The notes beneath the pieces are model-generated. The model ran no database searches and was not told the DNA's origin. It saw only the letters and a program-made list of their open reading frames with translations. Shown one piece after another: positions 7,161 through 15,464 of a DNA stretch of 64,000 nucleotides. How positions within the stretch are numbered: position 1 is the stretch's first letter; each line of letters opens with the position of its first letter. The stretch is from CAVRCA01 sp965218045. Lineage in GTDB: Bacteria; Pseudomonadota; Alphaproteobacteria; Acetobacterales; Acetobacteraceae. The DNA is taken from positions 186,001 to 250,000 of the forward strand of contig CBDCJX010000009.1 of NCBI GenBank assembly GCA_965218045.1, written 5' to 3'. The position numbers and the translations under genes were made by a program.

Positions 7161-8252
7161 ATGCGGTTACGGGTTGCTCTGCTTGCGGCGAGCTTGCTTG
7201 CTTGCCCCGTGATCGCACGGGCGCAGCCGTTCCAAGGGCTCTATATCGGCGCCGGCGCCGGCTACAACTACCTGCAGGACGTCGAGACCAGAGCGTCGCC
7301 CGGCCTCGGTCTGCGGCCGTTGAAGCTGACCGGGAGCAGCGGATTCGCCGGGCTCGGCAGCCTTGGCTACGGCTTCGGCAACGGCGTGCGGATCGAGTTG
7401 GAAGGCAACTATCGCCAGACCTCGCCCGGCCACCTCGCCGGCACGGCGTTTCCGACCGCGCTGAACGGCGATATCCGCTCCTACGGGGTGATGGCGAACG
7501 CGCTGTTCGACATGGATATCGGCCTGCCCTGGCTCTACCCCTATCTCGGAGTCGGCGCCGGCTATTCGTGGACCAATCTCGACACGCTCGCCGCGACCGG
7601 CACCACCTTCCCGTTTGCCTTGCGCAGCAATGACACGGTGGGCGGCTTCACCTATCAGGTCATGGCCGGCCTGTCCTTTCCGATCCCGAACGTGCCGGGC
7701 CTGTCGGTCACCAGCGAGTATCGCTTCTTCGAGACGCTCGGGCCGGAGGCGTTCCAGGCCGCCTCCGTGCAGGGCTTGCCGCCGCCGCGCGTCGGTGCCG
7801 GCAATTTCGATCTGCGGAACCAGTACAACCACAGCGTTATGCTCGGCGTGCGTTACGCGTTCAGCGTCGCCCCCCCGAGCGTCCCCGCCGCGGCGCCGGC
7901 CGCCGCTCCGGCGCCCGCGCCCACCCGTTCCTATCTGGTGTTCTTCGATTGGGACCGCGCCGACCTGACCGATCGCGCCCGGCAGATCATCCGGGAGGCG
8001 GCGGAGAACTCGACCCGGGTGCAATACACGCGCATCGACATAAACGGCTATACCGATACATCCGGCAGCCCGGAATACAACCAGCGACTCTCGGTGCGGC
8101 GGGCGCAATCGGTCTCGGCCGAGCTGGTGCGCAACGGGGTGCCGCGCGAGGCGATCAGCGTTCAAGGCTTCGGCGAGACCCACCTCCTGGTGCCGACCGG
8201 GCAAGGCGTGCGCGAGCCGCAGAACCGGCGCGTCGAGATCATCGTCCGCTGA
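7161..8252 (+). CDS. OmpA family outer-membrane protein (third of three)
   Basis: Third tandem paralogue, 363 residues, from ATG 7161 with an upstream GAGGA. It has a signal peptide ending ARAQP, barrel strands LYIGAGAGYNYLQD, YGFGNGVRIELEGNYR and PYLGVGAGYSWTNLD, then an Ala/Pro hinge. The C-terminal OmpA domain (FFDWDRADLTDRARQII, NGYTDTSG, NQRLSVRRAQ, NRRVEIIVR) is conserved. It is 21 residues shorter than its siblings and the most divergent of the three. No clear terminator follows, and the small lipoprotein gene begins 52 nt downstream, so the two may be co-transcribed. Confidence 0.92.
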   Translation: MRLRVALLAASLLACPVIARAQPFQGLYIGAGAGYNYLQDVETRASPGLGLRPLKLTGSSGFAGLGSLGYGFGNGVRIELEGNYRQTSPGHLAGTAFPTALNGDIRSYGVMANALFDMDIGLPWLYPYLGVGAGYSWTNLDTLAATGTTFPFALRSNDTVGGFTYQVMAGLSFPIPNVPGLSVTSEYRFFETLGPEAFQAASVQGLPPPRVGAGNFDLRNQYNHSVMLGVRYAFSVAPPSVPAAAPAAAPAPAPTRSYLVFFDWDRADLTDRARQIIREAAENSTRVQYTRIDINGYTDTSGSPEYNQRLSVRRAQSVSAELVRNGVPREAISVQGFGETHLLVPTGQGVREPQNRRVEIIVR

Positions 8253-8304
8253 TCGCGTGCCACCCGGCAACTGAATGTTCACCTCCGTATGGGAGTGATC
8301 AGTC

Positions 8305-8691
8305 ATGGGCCGGACCCGTCTGCTCCTCGCTTGGGCTTGCATCGCCGCGTCGCTGTCGGCCTGCGATGCCGCGCTCGAGGCGAACGGCGCCCTGGTCGCG
8401 GCGAATGTTGCGGCGATCCCGGTGGTGCACCGGGATGTGTTCGACGTGGTGTGGTCGACCCTGACTGGCCGTGATTGCTCGATCGTGCGGCTGGACCGCG
8501 GACAGAGCTATTGCCGCCCGATCGAGCCGCCGCCTGCCCCGCCGCCGTACTGCACCCGCAGCCTGGGCAACGTGGATTGCTGGCGCGATCCCGCCGCGGT
8601 GTCAAACCTCGGCCCGGAAGTGGCTGACGGCCCTCGCAGCCTCACTCCCGCGCAGGAATACGACCGAACCCGACGGTGGCCGCCACTCTGA
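8305..8691 (+). CDS. Predicted lipoprotein of unknown function
   Basis: Short protein of 128 residues with a lipoprotein signal: a hydrophobic stretch followed by the lipobox LSAC, cysteine near residue 20. The mature part is Ala-rich at first and later contains four more cysteines (DCSIV, SYCRP, PYCTR, VDCWR) separated by a Pro-rich segment, which may form disulfides in the periplasm. I do not recognise a named family. It follows the OmpA trio in the same direction and could share an envelope role, but that is inference from position only. Confidence 0.72.
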   Translation: MGRTRLLLAWACIAASLSACDAALEANGALVAANVAAIPVVHRDVFDVVWSTLTGRDCSIVRLDRGQSYCRPIEPPPAPPPYCTRSLGNVDCWRDPAAVSNLGPEVADGPRSLTPAQEYDRTRRWPPL

Positions 8692-8723
8692 GGCTGCGTT
8701 TCTCCACTCCGTCACCTCAAGCT

Positions 8724-8772
8724 GCATGAACACTGTTTCATGCTACCCGTTGGTTAATCTCACGAATTCGTG
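8724..8772. promoter_or_regulatory. Two palindromes upstream of the response-regulator gene
   Basis: The first is a dyad with GCATGAA (8724-8730) and TTCATGC (8737-8743) separated by 6 nt. The second is a perfect 12-bp palindrome, CACGAATTCGTG, at 8761-8772. Both lie in the 135-nt gap before the start at 8827. Their size and position fit operator sites for dimeric regulators; no matching regulator is known from the sequence. Confidence 0.4.
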
Positions 8773-8826
8773 TAGACGATTGCGATTATGCCTGCTATGG
8801 CACCTCACGCCGTGCGCGAGGGATCC

Positions 8827-9258
8827 ATGCCGGAAAATCACATCGAACAGCGGAGCTTGAGCGCCGCAACCCATCTCCAGACACAATGCCCCCGGATCCT
8901 CCTGGTCGATGACGATACCCAGTTGCGGGAGACGCTGGCGTTGCAGCTTGAACTCGGCGGGTTCCAGGTCATTCAGGCGGAGAGCGGGGCCGAAGCGCTC
9001 GACCTGCTCAACTCGGGCACCAGTGCCGACATGCTGGTGACCGACCTCTCGATGCCCGGGCTGAGCGGGCTGGAGGTGATCCGCGCGGCCCGGCAGCGGG
9101 CGCCCGGGCTGCCCTCGGTTCTGCTCACCGGCTTCGCCCTCGACGATCACGCCGTGCGTCCTGGCGATGCGTTCGACGAAACCTTTGCCGTGTTGCGCAA
9201 ACCGGTGCCCGGTGCCGTGCTGACCAGCACGATCTCCTCGCTGCTGGGCCGCGAGTAG
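8827..9258 (+). CDS. Single-domain response regulator (receiver domain)
   Basis: Stand-alone CheY-like receiver of 143 residues. ATG 8827 is chosen because it follows GAGGGA; an upstream in-frame ATG at 8788 is possible. Receiver residues are present: acidic pair DDD at 28-30, phospho-acceptor D73 in VTDLSMPG, Thr in VLLTGF and Lys in VLRKPVPG. There is no DNA-binding or enzymatic output domain, so it must act through partner proteins or as a phosphate sink. No histidine kinase is adjacent. Two palindromes lie just upstream and may control it. Confidence 0.88.
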   Translation: MPENHIEQRSLSAATHLQTQCPRILLVDDDTQLRETLALQLELGGFQVIQAESGAEALDLLNSGTSADMLVTDLSMPGLSGLEVIRAARQRAPGLPSVLLTGFALDDHAVRPGDAFDETFAVLRKPVPGAVLTSTISSLLGRE

Positions 9259-9302
9259 GTCGTGCTGGTCCGATGAGCACGCTCGAGGGTTGGCGCCGTC
9301 GC

Positions 9303-9866
9303 CTAGCTCGGCTTCAGCCGCTTGACGCACTGGCTATAGTAGCCGCCGCCCTCCTGTATCCAGCGCATGCCGCCATTGGCGTTGGCCGTCTTGTTAATCC
9401 TGTATTGGTCGAGACAGGTGTGCAGCCGCGCGTTCGACGGCTTCTCCCCCGCGTATTTCGCGGCGACCGCGCTCGGGAACGTCGCGGGACTGGACGTCGC
9501 GGCGCTTGACGTCCCTGCCGCAGCCGTCTTGCTGGTAGCGGGCGCGGGTCCAGTATTCGGGGCGGCGGGCTTCGCGGCCTCGGTCGAAGCTGCCGACGTG
9601 CCCGCCGGGGTCGACGCGGCGGTGGTCGGGGCGGGCGCGGTCGATGCGTTCGGGGGAGCCTGCTCGCCGCATTGGCTGGTGCGGAACGTCTTCCAGGTTA
9701 CGCCTTTCAGCGTCCCGGCGCTCTTCGCCGCGTCGTACTTCGCGCTGCACTCCTTCATGGTCAGCGCGCTTGCTGGTACGGTGCCAGCCAGCAGCCCCGC
9801 CGCCGGCAGCAACACCAAGCCGAGGCCGATGCCGAGCCTCGAATGGATCTCGCCGATGCACTTCAT
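9303..9866 (-). CDS. Secreted protein with two Cys-containing modules and an Ala/Pro/Thr linker
   Basis: Protein of 187 residues from ATG 9866, which follows GAGGAAG; the longer upstream open frame is not needed. A signal peptide ends near ASALT. The first module (MKECSAKYDAAKSAG, WKTFRTSQCG) resembles PsiF-like short repeats. A low-complexity linker of about 80 residues rich in Ala, Pro, Thr and Ser follows. The second module ends the protein (LHTCLDQYRINKTANANGGM, GGGYYSQCVKRLKPS). Each module has a cysteine pair. Probably periplasmic; function unknown. It is divergent from uvrB. Confidence 0.75.
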   Translation of the reverse strand: MKCIGEIHSRLGIGLGLVLLPAAGLLAGTVPASALTMKECSAKYDAAKSAGTLKGVTWKTFRTSQCGEQAPPNASTAPAPTTAASTPAGTSAASTEAAKPAAPNTGPAPATSKTAAAGTSSAATSSPATFPSAVAAKYAGEKPSNARLHTCLDQYRINKTANANGGMRWIQEGGGYYSQCVKRLKPS

Positions 9867-10098
9867 TTTTCTTCCTCGTCCAACGATATGCGCCGCCCGC
9901 TCGACCGGCTGGAGCGATCTTGCCCAATTTCCGCCCCGGCGTGAACCGTAGGTTGCCACGTCTCGGCCGGGCCGGTGTTGCGCCCGCCGCTCCCGCCCGG
10001 CACCCTCTCGACGCCGCTCGCCGAATCGCCATATCGCGCCAAGGCTATCTGGAGCACCAGTTCGCCATGCTCCACATCGGATCGAGGAGACAAGGCTG

Positions 10099-12291
10099 AT
10101 GTCGCAGACCTTGGTTCGTCCGCCGCCGGCCCTGTTTTTGCCGCAGCGCCAGCCGGTGAAGCCGACGACAAGGCGGCTCACGGTCGTGTCGGAATATGAG
10201 CCGAACGGCGACCAGCCCACGGCGATCCGCGAAATCGTTGCCGGCGTGCAGTCCGACGAGCGCGACCAGGTGCTGCTTGGCGTCACCGGCTCGGGCAAGA
10301 CGTTCACCATGGCCAAGGCGATCGAGGCGGTGCAGAAGCCGACCCTGATCCTGGCGCCGAACAAGACCCTGGCGGCCCAGCTCTATGGCGAGATGAAGAG
10401 CTTCTTCCCGGACGGCGCCGTCGAATATTTCGTCAGCTACTACGACTACTACCAGCCGGAAGCCTACGTGCCGCGCACCGACACGTATATCGAGAAGGAT
10501 GCGCAGATCAACGAGCAGATCGACCGCATGCGTCACGCCGCTACGCAGGCACTGCTCGAACGCAACGACGTGGTGATCGTCGCGTCGGTTTCCTGCATCT
10601 ACGGTATCGGCTCGGTCGAGACCTATTCGCGCATGACGGTGCGTTTGGAGACCGGCGGACGGATCGACCGCGACCGGCTAGCCAAGGCGCTGGTCGAGCA
10701 GCAATACCGCCGCAACGACACCGCGTTTCAGCGCGGCACGTTCCGGCTGCGCGGCGAAACCGTCGACATCTTCCCGAGCCACTACGAGGATCGCGCCTGG
10801 CGCATCACCCTGTTCGGCGACGAGATCGAGGGCATCCACGAGTTCGACCCGCTCACCGGCGAGCGCACCGCGCAGCTCGACAGCGTGACGGTGTACGCCA
10901 ACAGCCACTACGTCACGCCGCGACCGACACTCAACCAGGCGGTCATCCACATCAAGGATGAGCTGAAACACCGGCTCGCCGAGTTGAACGCCGAAGGTAA
11001 GCTGCTGGAGGCCGAACGGCTGCAACAACGGACCACCTTCGACATCGAGATGATGGAGACCACCGGCTCCTGCAAAGGCATCGAGAACTACTCGCGCTAT
11101 CTTTCCGGACGCAATCCGGGCGAGCCGCCGCCGACCTTGTTCGAGTATCTGCCGGAGAACGCGTTGCTCATCGTCGACGAGAGCCACGTCACCGTGCCGC
11201 AGATCGGCGGCATGTACAAGGGCGACTTCGCGCGCAAGTCGATCCTCGCCGAGTTCGGCTTCCGCCTGCCCTCCTGCATCGACAACCGTCCGCTCAAGTT
11301 CGAGGAATGGGAGCGGTTCCGGCCGCAGACCGTGTTCGTCAGCGCCACGCCAGGGCCGTGGGAGATGGAGCGCGTGCAGGGCGTGTTCGCCGAACAGGTG
11401 ATCCGCCCCACCGGCCTGATCGACCCGGTGACCGAGATCCGCCCGGTCGAGCGGCAGGTCGACGATCTGCTGGCCGAGTGCCGCACCGTGGCGCAACGCG
11501 GCGGACGCGCCTTGGTGACCACCTTGACCAAGCGCATGGCGGAGGACCTTACCGAGTATCTGACCGAGCACGGCGTGAAGGTGCGTTACCTGCATTCCGA
11601 CATCGACACCTTGGAGCGGATCGAGATCATCCGCGACCTCCGGCTCGGAGTGGTGGATGTGCTGGTCGGGATCAACCTGCTGCGTGAGGGGCTCGATATT
11701 CCGGAATGCGTGCTGGTCGCGATCCTGGACGCCGACAAGGAGGGGTTCCTTCGCTCCGCGACCAGTCTGATCCAGACCATCGGCCGTGCCGCGCGCAACA
11801 TCGACGGGCGGGTGATCCTGTACGCCGACACGATGACCAACAGCTTGCGTCGGGCGATCGAGGAGACCGAACGTCGCCGCGCCAAGCAGACCGCGTGGAA
11901 CGAAGCGCACGGCATCACGCCGCAATCGGTGAAGAAGCAGATCGGCCAGGTGCTGCACTCGGTGTTCGAGCAGGACTACGTCACCGTCGCACCGATACGC
12001 GACAGCGGCGCGGCGGAATTCGTCGGCAAGGATCTGAGGGCGTCGATCGCGGAGCTGGAGAAGCGCATGCGCGCCGCCGCGGCCGATCTCGAGTTCGAGG
12101 AAGCGGCGCGGCTGCGCGACGAGATCAAGCGGCTCGAGGCACTCGACCTCGGACTGGAGCCGCCGCCGGTGGCTTCGGCGTCGCTGCGACCGAAGCGTGA
12201 CCGCACGCCGGAACCGCTCGGCCCCGGCGGCGGTGGTTACGATCCCGCCAAGCGGCGCGGTGGTGGTGCGCGACGGCGGCGCGGGCCGTAG
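10099..12291 (+). CDS. uvrB: Excinuclease ABC subunit B
   Basis: UvrB of nucleotide excision repair, which verifies damage handed over by UvrA and recruits UvrC. It has 730 residues, slightly long because of a basic Gly/Arg-rich tail. Motifs are Walker A GVTGSGKTF (about 61-69), the DNA-clamping beta-hairpin region YYDYYQPEAYVPRTDTYIEK, DEXX-type DESH, helicase motifs LREGLDIPE and QTIGRAARN, and a C-terminal UVR motif (FEEAARLRDEIKRLE) that binds UvrC. The start follows GAGGAGACAAGGCTG. No classical alphaproteobacterial LexA site (GTTC-N7-GTTC) was seen upstream. Confidence 0.97.
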   Translation: MSQTLVRPPPALFLPQRQPVKPTTRRLTVVSEYEPNGDQPTAIREIVAGVQSDERDQVLLGVTGSGKTFTMAKAIEAVQKPTLILAPNKTLAAQLYGEMKSFFPDGAVEYFVSYYDYYQPEAYVPRTDTYIEKDAQINEQIDRMRHAATQALLERNDVVIVASVSCIYGIGSVETYSRMTVRLETGGRIDRDRLAKALVEQQYRRNDTAFQRGTFRLRGETVDIFPSHYEDRAWRITLFGDEIEGIHEFDPLTGERTAQLDSVTVYANSHYVTPRPTLNQAVIHIKDELKHRLAELNAEGKLLEAERLQQRTTFDIEMMETTGSCKGIENYSRYLSGRNPGEPPPTLFEYLPENALLIVDESHVTVPQIGGMYKGDFARKSILAEFGFRLPSCIDNRPLKFEEWERFRPQTVFVSATPGPWEMERVQGVFAEQVIRPTGLIDPVTEIRPVERQVDDLLAECRTVAQRGGRALVTTLTKRMAEDLTEYLTEHGVKVRYLHSDIDTLERIEIIRDLRLGVVDVLVGINLLREGLDIPECVLVAILDADKEGFLRSATSLIQTIGRAARNIDGRVILYADTMTNSLRRAIEETERRRAKQTAWNEAHGITPQSVKKQIGQVLHSVFEQDYVTVAPIRDSGAAEFVGKDLRASIAELEKRMRAAAADLEFEEAARLRDEIKRLEALDLGLEPPPVASASLRPKRDRTPEPLGPGGGGYDPAKRRGGGARRRRGP

Positions 12292-12354
12292 CCCGTTGCA
12301 TCCACCATCGTCGTACCCCGATAGTTCCGTCCAACAAGATCGGAGGGGATGCGG

Positions 12355-13134
12355 ATGGAACTGAAGGATCAGATTGCCTTGGTCACCGGTGCGGGACAAG
12401 GCATCGGTCGTGCCGCAGCACTCGCGCTGGCGGCGGCCGGCGCGCACGTCGTCGCGGCCGATATCGACGGCGCGAGCGCTGAAGCCACGGCTGACAAGGT
12501 TGGCAGTTATCAGCGCCGCGGCCTGGCGGTGCAAGCCGATGTCGGCGATGTGCGCGAGATCGACCGCTTGGTGTCGCGCGCCGTGGAGGAGTTCGGCCGC
12601 ATCGACATCCTGGTGAACAACGCCGGGGTGACGCGACGCGCCGACATCATGGAGCTGACCGAGGCAGACTGGGATCGCATTCATCGGGTGAACGCGAAAG
12701 GTGTATTCTTCTGTCTCCAGCGCGTGGCGCGTGAAATGATTCCGCTACGCAACGGCCGCATCATCAACGTCGCCTCGATCGCCGGCAAGGGCTACGTCGG
12801 AACCTCCAATGCCGCTTACGCGGCGAGCAAGGGTGCGGTGATCAGCCTCACCCGCACCGCGGCGCAGCAGCTCGGCAAGCACAACATCAACGTCAACGCG
12901 GTGTGTCCCGGCGTCACCCTGACGGAACTCTCCCGCGCCAACATGCGCGTGCGCGCCGAACAGGCGGGCATTTCGGAAGCGGAGGCGGAACGGCGCTCTA
13001 ATGATTCAATCCCGCTGGGTCGCGCCAACGAACCCGAGGACATCGCCGCGATGATCGTGTTCCTGGCAACGCCGGGCGCGCGCAACATCACCGGGCAGAC
13101 GTACAACGTGGACGGCGGCATCATCCCGGAGTGA
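12355..13134 (+). CDS. SDR family oxidoreductase
   Basis: Short-chain dehydrogenase of 259 residues. Of two in-frame ATGs (12349, 12355) the second sits 8 nt after GGAGG and is preferred; the first is only 2 nt from it. Features are TGAGQGIG cofactor motif, DIDG suggesting NAD preference, NNAGVTRRA, VASIAGKG, catalytic YAASK, and a C-terminal GQTYNVDGG. Overall it resembles 3-oxoacyl-ACP reductase/glucose or sorbitol dehydrogenase-type SDRs. The substrate is not predictable. It stands 63 nt behind uvrB with its own ribosome site. Confidence 0.88.
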   Translation: MELKDQIALVTGAGQGIGRAAALALAAAGAHVVAADIDGASAEATADKVGSYQRRGLAVQADVGDVREIDRLVSRAVEEFGRIDILVNNAGVTRRADIMELTEADWDRIHRVNAKGVFFCLQRVAREMIPLRNGRIINVASIAGKGYVGTSNAAYAASKGAVISLTRTAAQQLGKHNINVNAVCPGVTLTELSRANMRVRAEQAGISEAEAERRSNDSIPLGRANEPEDIAAMIVFLATPGARNITGQTYNVDGGIIPE

Positions 13135-13318
13135 GGCCGCCCCGCTCCCGGCAACGTGATCAGCGCACGAAGCGAGTGGCGCGCAACCGCGACAGGAAAC
13201 ATCGCGTTCAATCGCGCTTTACGTCGCTCACCAAGCTGTTCGCCGCGCGCCGGATGGCTTGTCGCTCTCGTTGCCTGAGCGCGCGAAAAGATAGTTTCGA
13301 AGTGAAAGTGAGAGCCGC

Positions 13319-13879
13319 ATGCACGCTTCCCGTCGCACGTTCCTGGCGCTCCTCCCAGTCGCGGCGTTGGCCGCCCGTGCCGCCCCGGCGCGCGCCGCGT
13401 CCGCGAACAAGCTCGACCGCGAGGGGGAGAACGCGCTCCAGCAACTCTATGCGACCGAGCCCCACGCCAAGACGCTCGCCAGCCGGGCGAAAGGCGTCCT
13501 GGTGTTCCCAGATATCGTCAAGGTTGGCGTCCTCGTGTTGGGCGGGGAAACCGGCAATGGAGTGCTCCTCGTGAACAATCACGCGAGCGGGTACTACAAT
13601 CTCAGCGCGGGATCGGTCGGCCCGCAGCTCGGTGGGCAGACTCTCAGCTACGCCTTGTTCTTCATGAAGGAGTCGGCGCTCGACTATCTACGCAAGAGCG
13701 ATGGCTGGGCGATCGGCACCGGGCCGAACGTCGTCGTGGTCGACAAGGGCGCGGCGGCAACGTTGAACTCGACCACCTTGCGCGAAGACGTGTACGCGAT
13801 CCCGTTCGCCCAGAAGGGACTGATGGCCGGCATCGACCTGAGCGGGTCGAAGATCACCTCCATCCACCCGAAAGGCTAG
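13319..13879 (+). CDS. SYLF (YSC84-like) domain lipid-binding protein
   Basis: Exported protein of 186 residues with a Tat-like leader (SRRTFLALLP) ending near ARAAS, then a SYLF/Ysc84 domain. The landmarks are KTLASRAKGVLVFPDIVKVG, VLGGETGNGVLL, YYNLSAGSVGPQLGGQT and the closing DLSGSKITSI. The domain binds phosphoinositides and lipids in eukaryotes; bacterial versions are periplasmic or membrane-associated with poorly defined roles. The 184-nt gap upstream (13135-13318) holds no further gene. It converges with the hydrolase gene, the stops being 10 nt apart. Confidence 0.88.
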   Translation: MHASRRTFLALLPVAALAARAAPARAASANKLDREGENALQQLYATEPHAKTLASRAKGVLVFPDIVKVGVLVLGGETGNGVLLVNNHASGYYNLSAGSVGPQLGGQTLSYALFFMKESALDYLRKSDGWAIGTGPNVVVVDKGAAATLNSTTLREDVYAIPFAQKGLMAGIDLSGSKITSIHPKG

Positions 13880-13889
13880 CTAGGCTCGA

Positions 13890-14735
13890 TCAATCCGCGC
13901 TGGCGTGCAGCGCGGCGGCGATCAACGGCGCGGCGGCGTGCGACATGCGCTCGCCGTCGTGGCCGACATCCGGCACGTCGATCACGCTCCAGGCGCAGTG
14001 GCAATCGAGTGCGTCAGCCGCAGTTCGTCCCACCTCGACGTAATTGTGCGCGCGCTCGTGTCGGGTGCCACCTTGCCGCATCGAGCGCGGCCCGCGCGGG
14101 AAGAAGCGGCCGGTGGTCGAGACATCCCGCGTCCCCGCCATCACGGTGATACGAAAGCCGAGCAGGTCGCGCAGATCATCCGCGTCGAGGCCGGTCTCGC
14201 CGAGGCCGAACGGCCAGGCAGTATCGAGGTCCGGCATCGCGTAGGTGCCGGCGTTGGCGCTCACCGCCACCGCGACGCGCGCGCGATAGCCGAACGACAA
14301 CATGCGGTGCACGAACTGCCCGCCGGCGGAATGACCGAACAAGCCGAAGCGCCGTCGCGTGGTGACACGAGCGTGGCGCAATGCCGCGAACAGCCGCTCG
14401 TCGATGCCAAAGGTCCAGCGCTCGCGCGGGTTCATCGCGCCGTCCTTGGTGTGCAGGTTGCCGAAATTGTAGAACAGGTATTCGGGGAACGAGGCTTCCG
14501 GGAACTCCACCGCGATCGCCAGGATGCCGGCCTCGTCCACCAGAGGGAGCCAGTAGTCGCGGTAGTCGCGACCATTGCGAGCGACGCCGTGATGCACCAG
14601 CAGCACCGGCGTGTCCGCATCGTAGCGACGCGGGCGGGCGCTGTGCAGCAGCAGCGGACGGTCGGGGAATGCCGGGTCGAGGTAGGTCAGGCTTGCCGCG
14701 CCGGCGTGCTCCACGAGTTGCCGCAATCCATCCAT
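13890..14735 (-). CDS. Alpha/beta-hydrolase fold protein
   Basis: Hydrolase of 281 residues from ATG 14735, preceded by a GGGGGGAA stretch; the open frame begins 20 codons earlier but lacks homology-like sequence there. It has LLVHHGVARNGRDYRDYW near the oxyanion region, the nucleophile elbow FGHSAGGQFVHR, and late Asp/His residues (DVPDVGHDG). The arrangement recalls polyhydroxybutyrate depolymerase/feruloyl-esterase-like proteins without a signal peptide. Substrate unknown. It lies downstream of ccmAB on the same strand, 63 nt after ccmB, and may be co-transcribed. Confidence 0.8.
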   Translation of the reverse strand: MDGLRQLVEHAGAASLTYLDPAFPDRPLLLHSARPRRYDADTPVLLVHHGVARNGRDYRDYWLPLVDEAGILAIAVEFPEASFPEYLFYNFGNLHTKDGAMNPRERWTFGIDERLFAALRHARVTTRRRFGLFGHSAGGQFVHRMLSFGYRARVAVAVSANAGTYAMPDLDTAWPFGLGETGLDADDLRDLLGFRITVMAGTRDVSTTGRFFPRGPRSMRQGGTRHERAHNYVEVGRTAADALDCHCAWSVIDVPDVGHDGERMSHAAAPLIAAALHASAD

Positions 14736-14798
14736 CGCGATCGTTCCCCCCGTCCCTGACGAGGTCCAGCTTCTGCAATCGCCGACGCGGCGCAACCC

Positions 14799-15464
14799 CT
14801 ACTCGGCCGCGCTGCGCAGGGCGGCTCCGGCGGCGATAGGGCACAACGGCAGCGCGGCGGCGAACAGGGCGGCGAGCAGCAACAGGTGCGGCCGCGCGCT
14901 CTGTCCGCCGGCGGCGGCGTCGGCGGCGGCGACGCCGAAGATCAGCACCGGGGTGGCGAGCGGCAGCACCAGCAGCGGCAGCAACGCCCCGCCGCGCCGC
15001 GCGCCTAGCACCATCGCCGCCCCGGTCGCGCCCAGCAGCGACAGCAACGCGGTGCCCGGCAGCAAGCCGAGCAGCAACGCCGGAATGGCCTCGGGCGGCA
15101 TACGCAGCATGACGGCGAGCGGCGCGGCGGCGAGCAGCAGCGGCAACCCCGTCACCAGCCAGTGCGCGGCGGCTTTCGCGGCGGCAATGGCGGGCGCGGG
15201 CAGGCCGCACAGCAGCAGCTGGTCGAGCGAGCCGTCGTCAAGATCGGCGCCGAACAGCCGCTCGAGCGGCAGCAGGCTAGCGAGCAGCGCGGCGACCCAG
15301 ACGATGCCGGGGGCGACGCGCCCGAGCGTGGCCGGCGCTGGGCCGATCGCCAGCGGGAAGAGCGAGCCGACCAGCAGGAAGAACAGCAGCGCCGCCAAGG
15401 TGTCGCCGCCGTGGCGCAGCGACAGGCGCAGCTCGCGGGCAAGCAGATCAGCGAACCGGCTCAC
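14799..15464 (-). CDS. ccmB: Heme exporter protein CcmB
   Basis: Membrane subunit of the CcmABCD complex for cytochrome c maturation; ATP hydrolysis by CcmAB releases heme-loaded CcmE. It has 221 residues with six predicted hydrophobic segments, from LLFFLLVGSLFPLAIG through the C-terminal helices. The LLPLERLFGADLDDGSLDQLLL segment is a family hallmark. The GTG start at 15464 overlaps the ccmA stop (GTGA), so it is translationally coupled. ccmC and the rest of the ccm genes are not in the window. Confidence 0.93.
   Translation of the reverse strand: MSRFADLLARELRLSLRHGGDTLAALLFFLLVGSLFPLAIGPAPATLGRVAPGIVWVAALLASLLPLERLFGADLDDGSLDQLLLCGLPAPAIAAAKAAAHWLVTGLPLLLAAAPLAVMLRMPPEAIPALLLGLLPGTALLSLLGATGAAMVLGARRGGALLPLLVLPLATPVLIFGVAAADAAAGGQSARPHLLLLAALFAAALPLCPIAAGAALRSAAE

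Noticed and set aside
10051..10073. Inverted repeat GGAGCA...TGCTCC upstream of uvrB as a LexA operator
   Set aside because: Arms are only 6 bp with an 11-nt spacer and do not match the alphaproteobacterial GTTC-N7-GTTC consensus.
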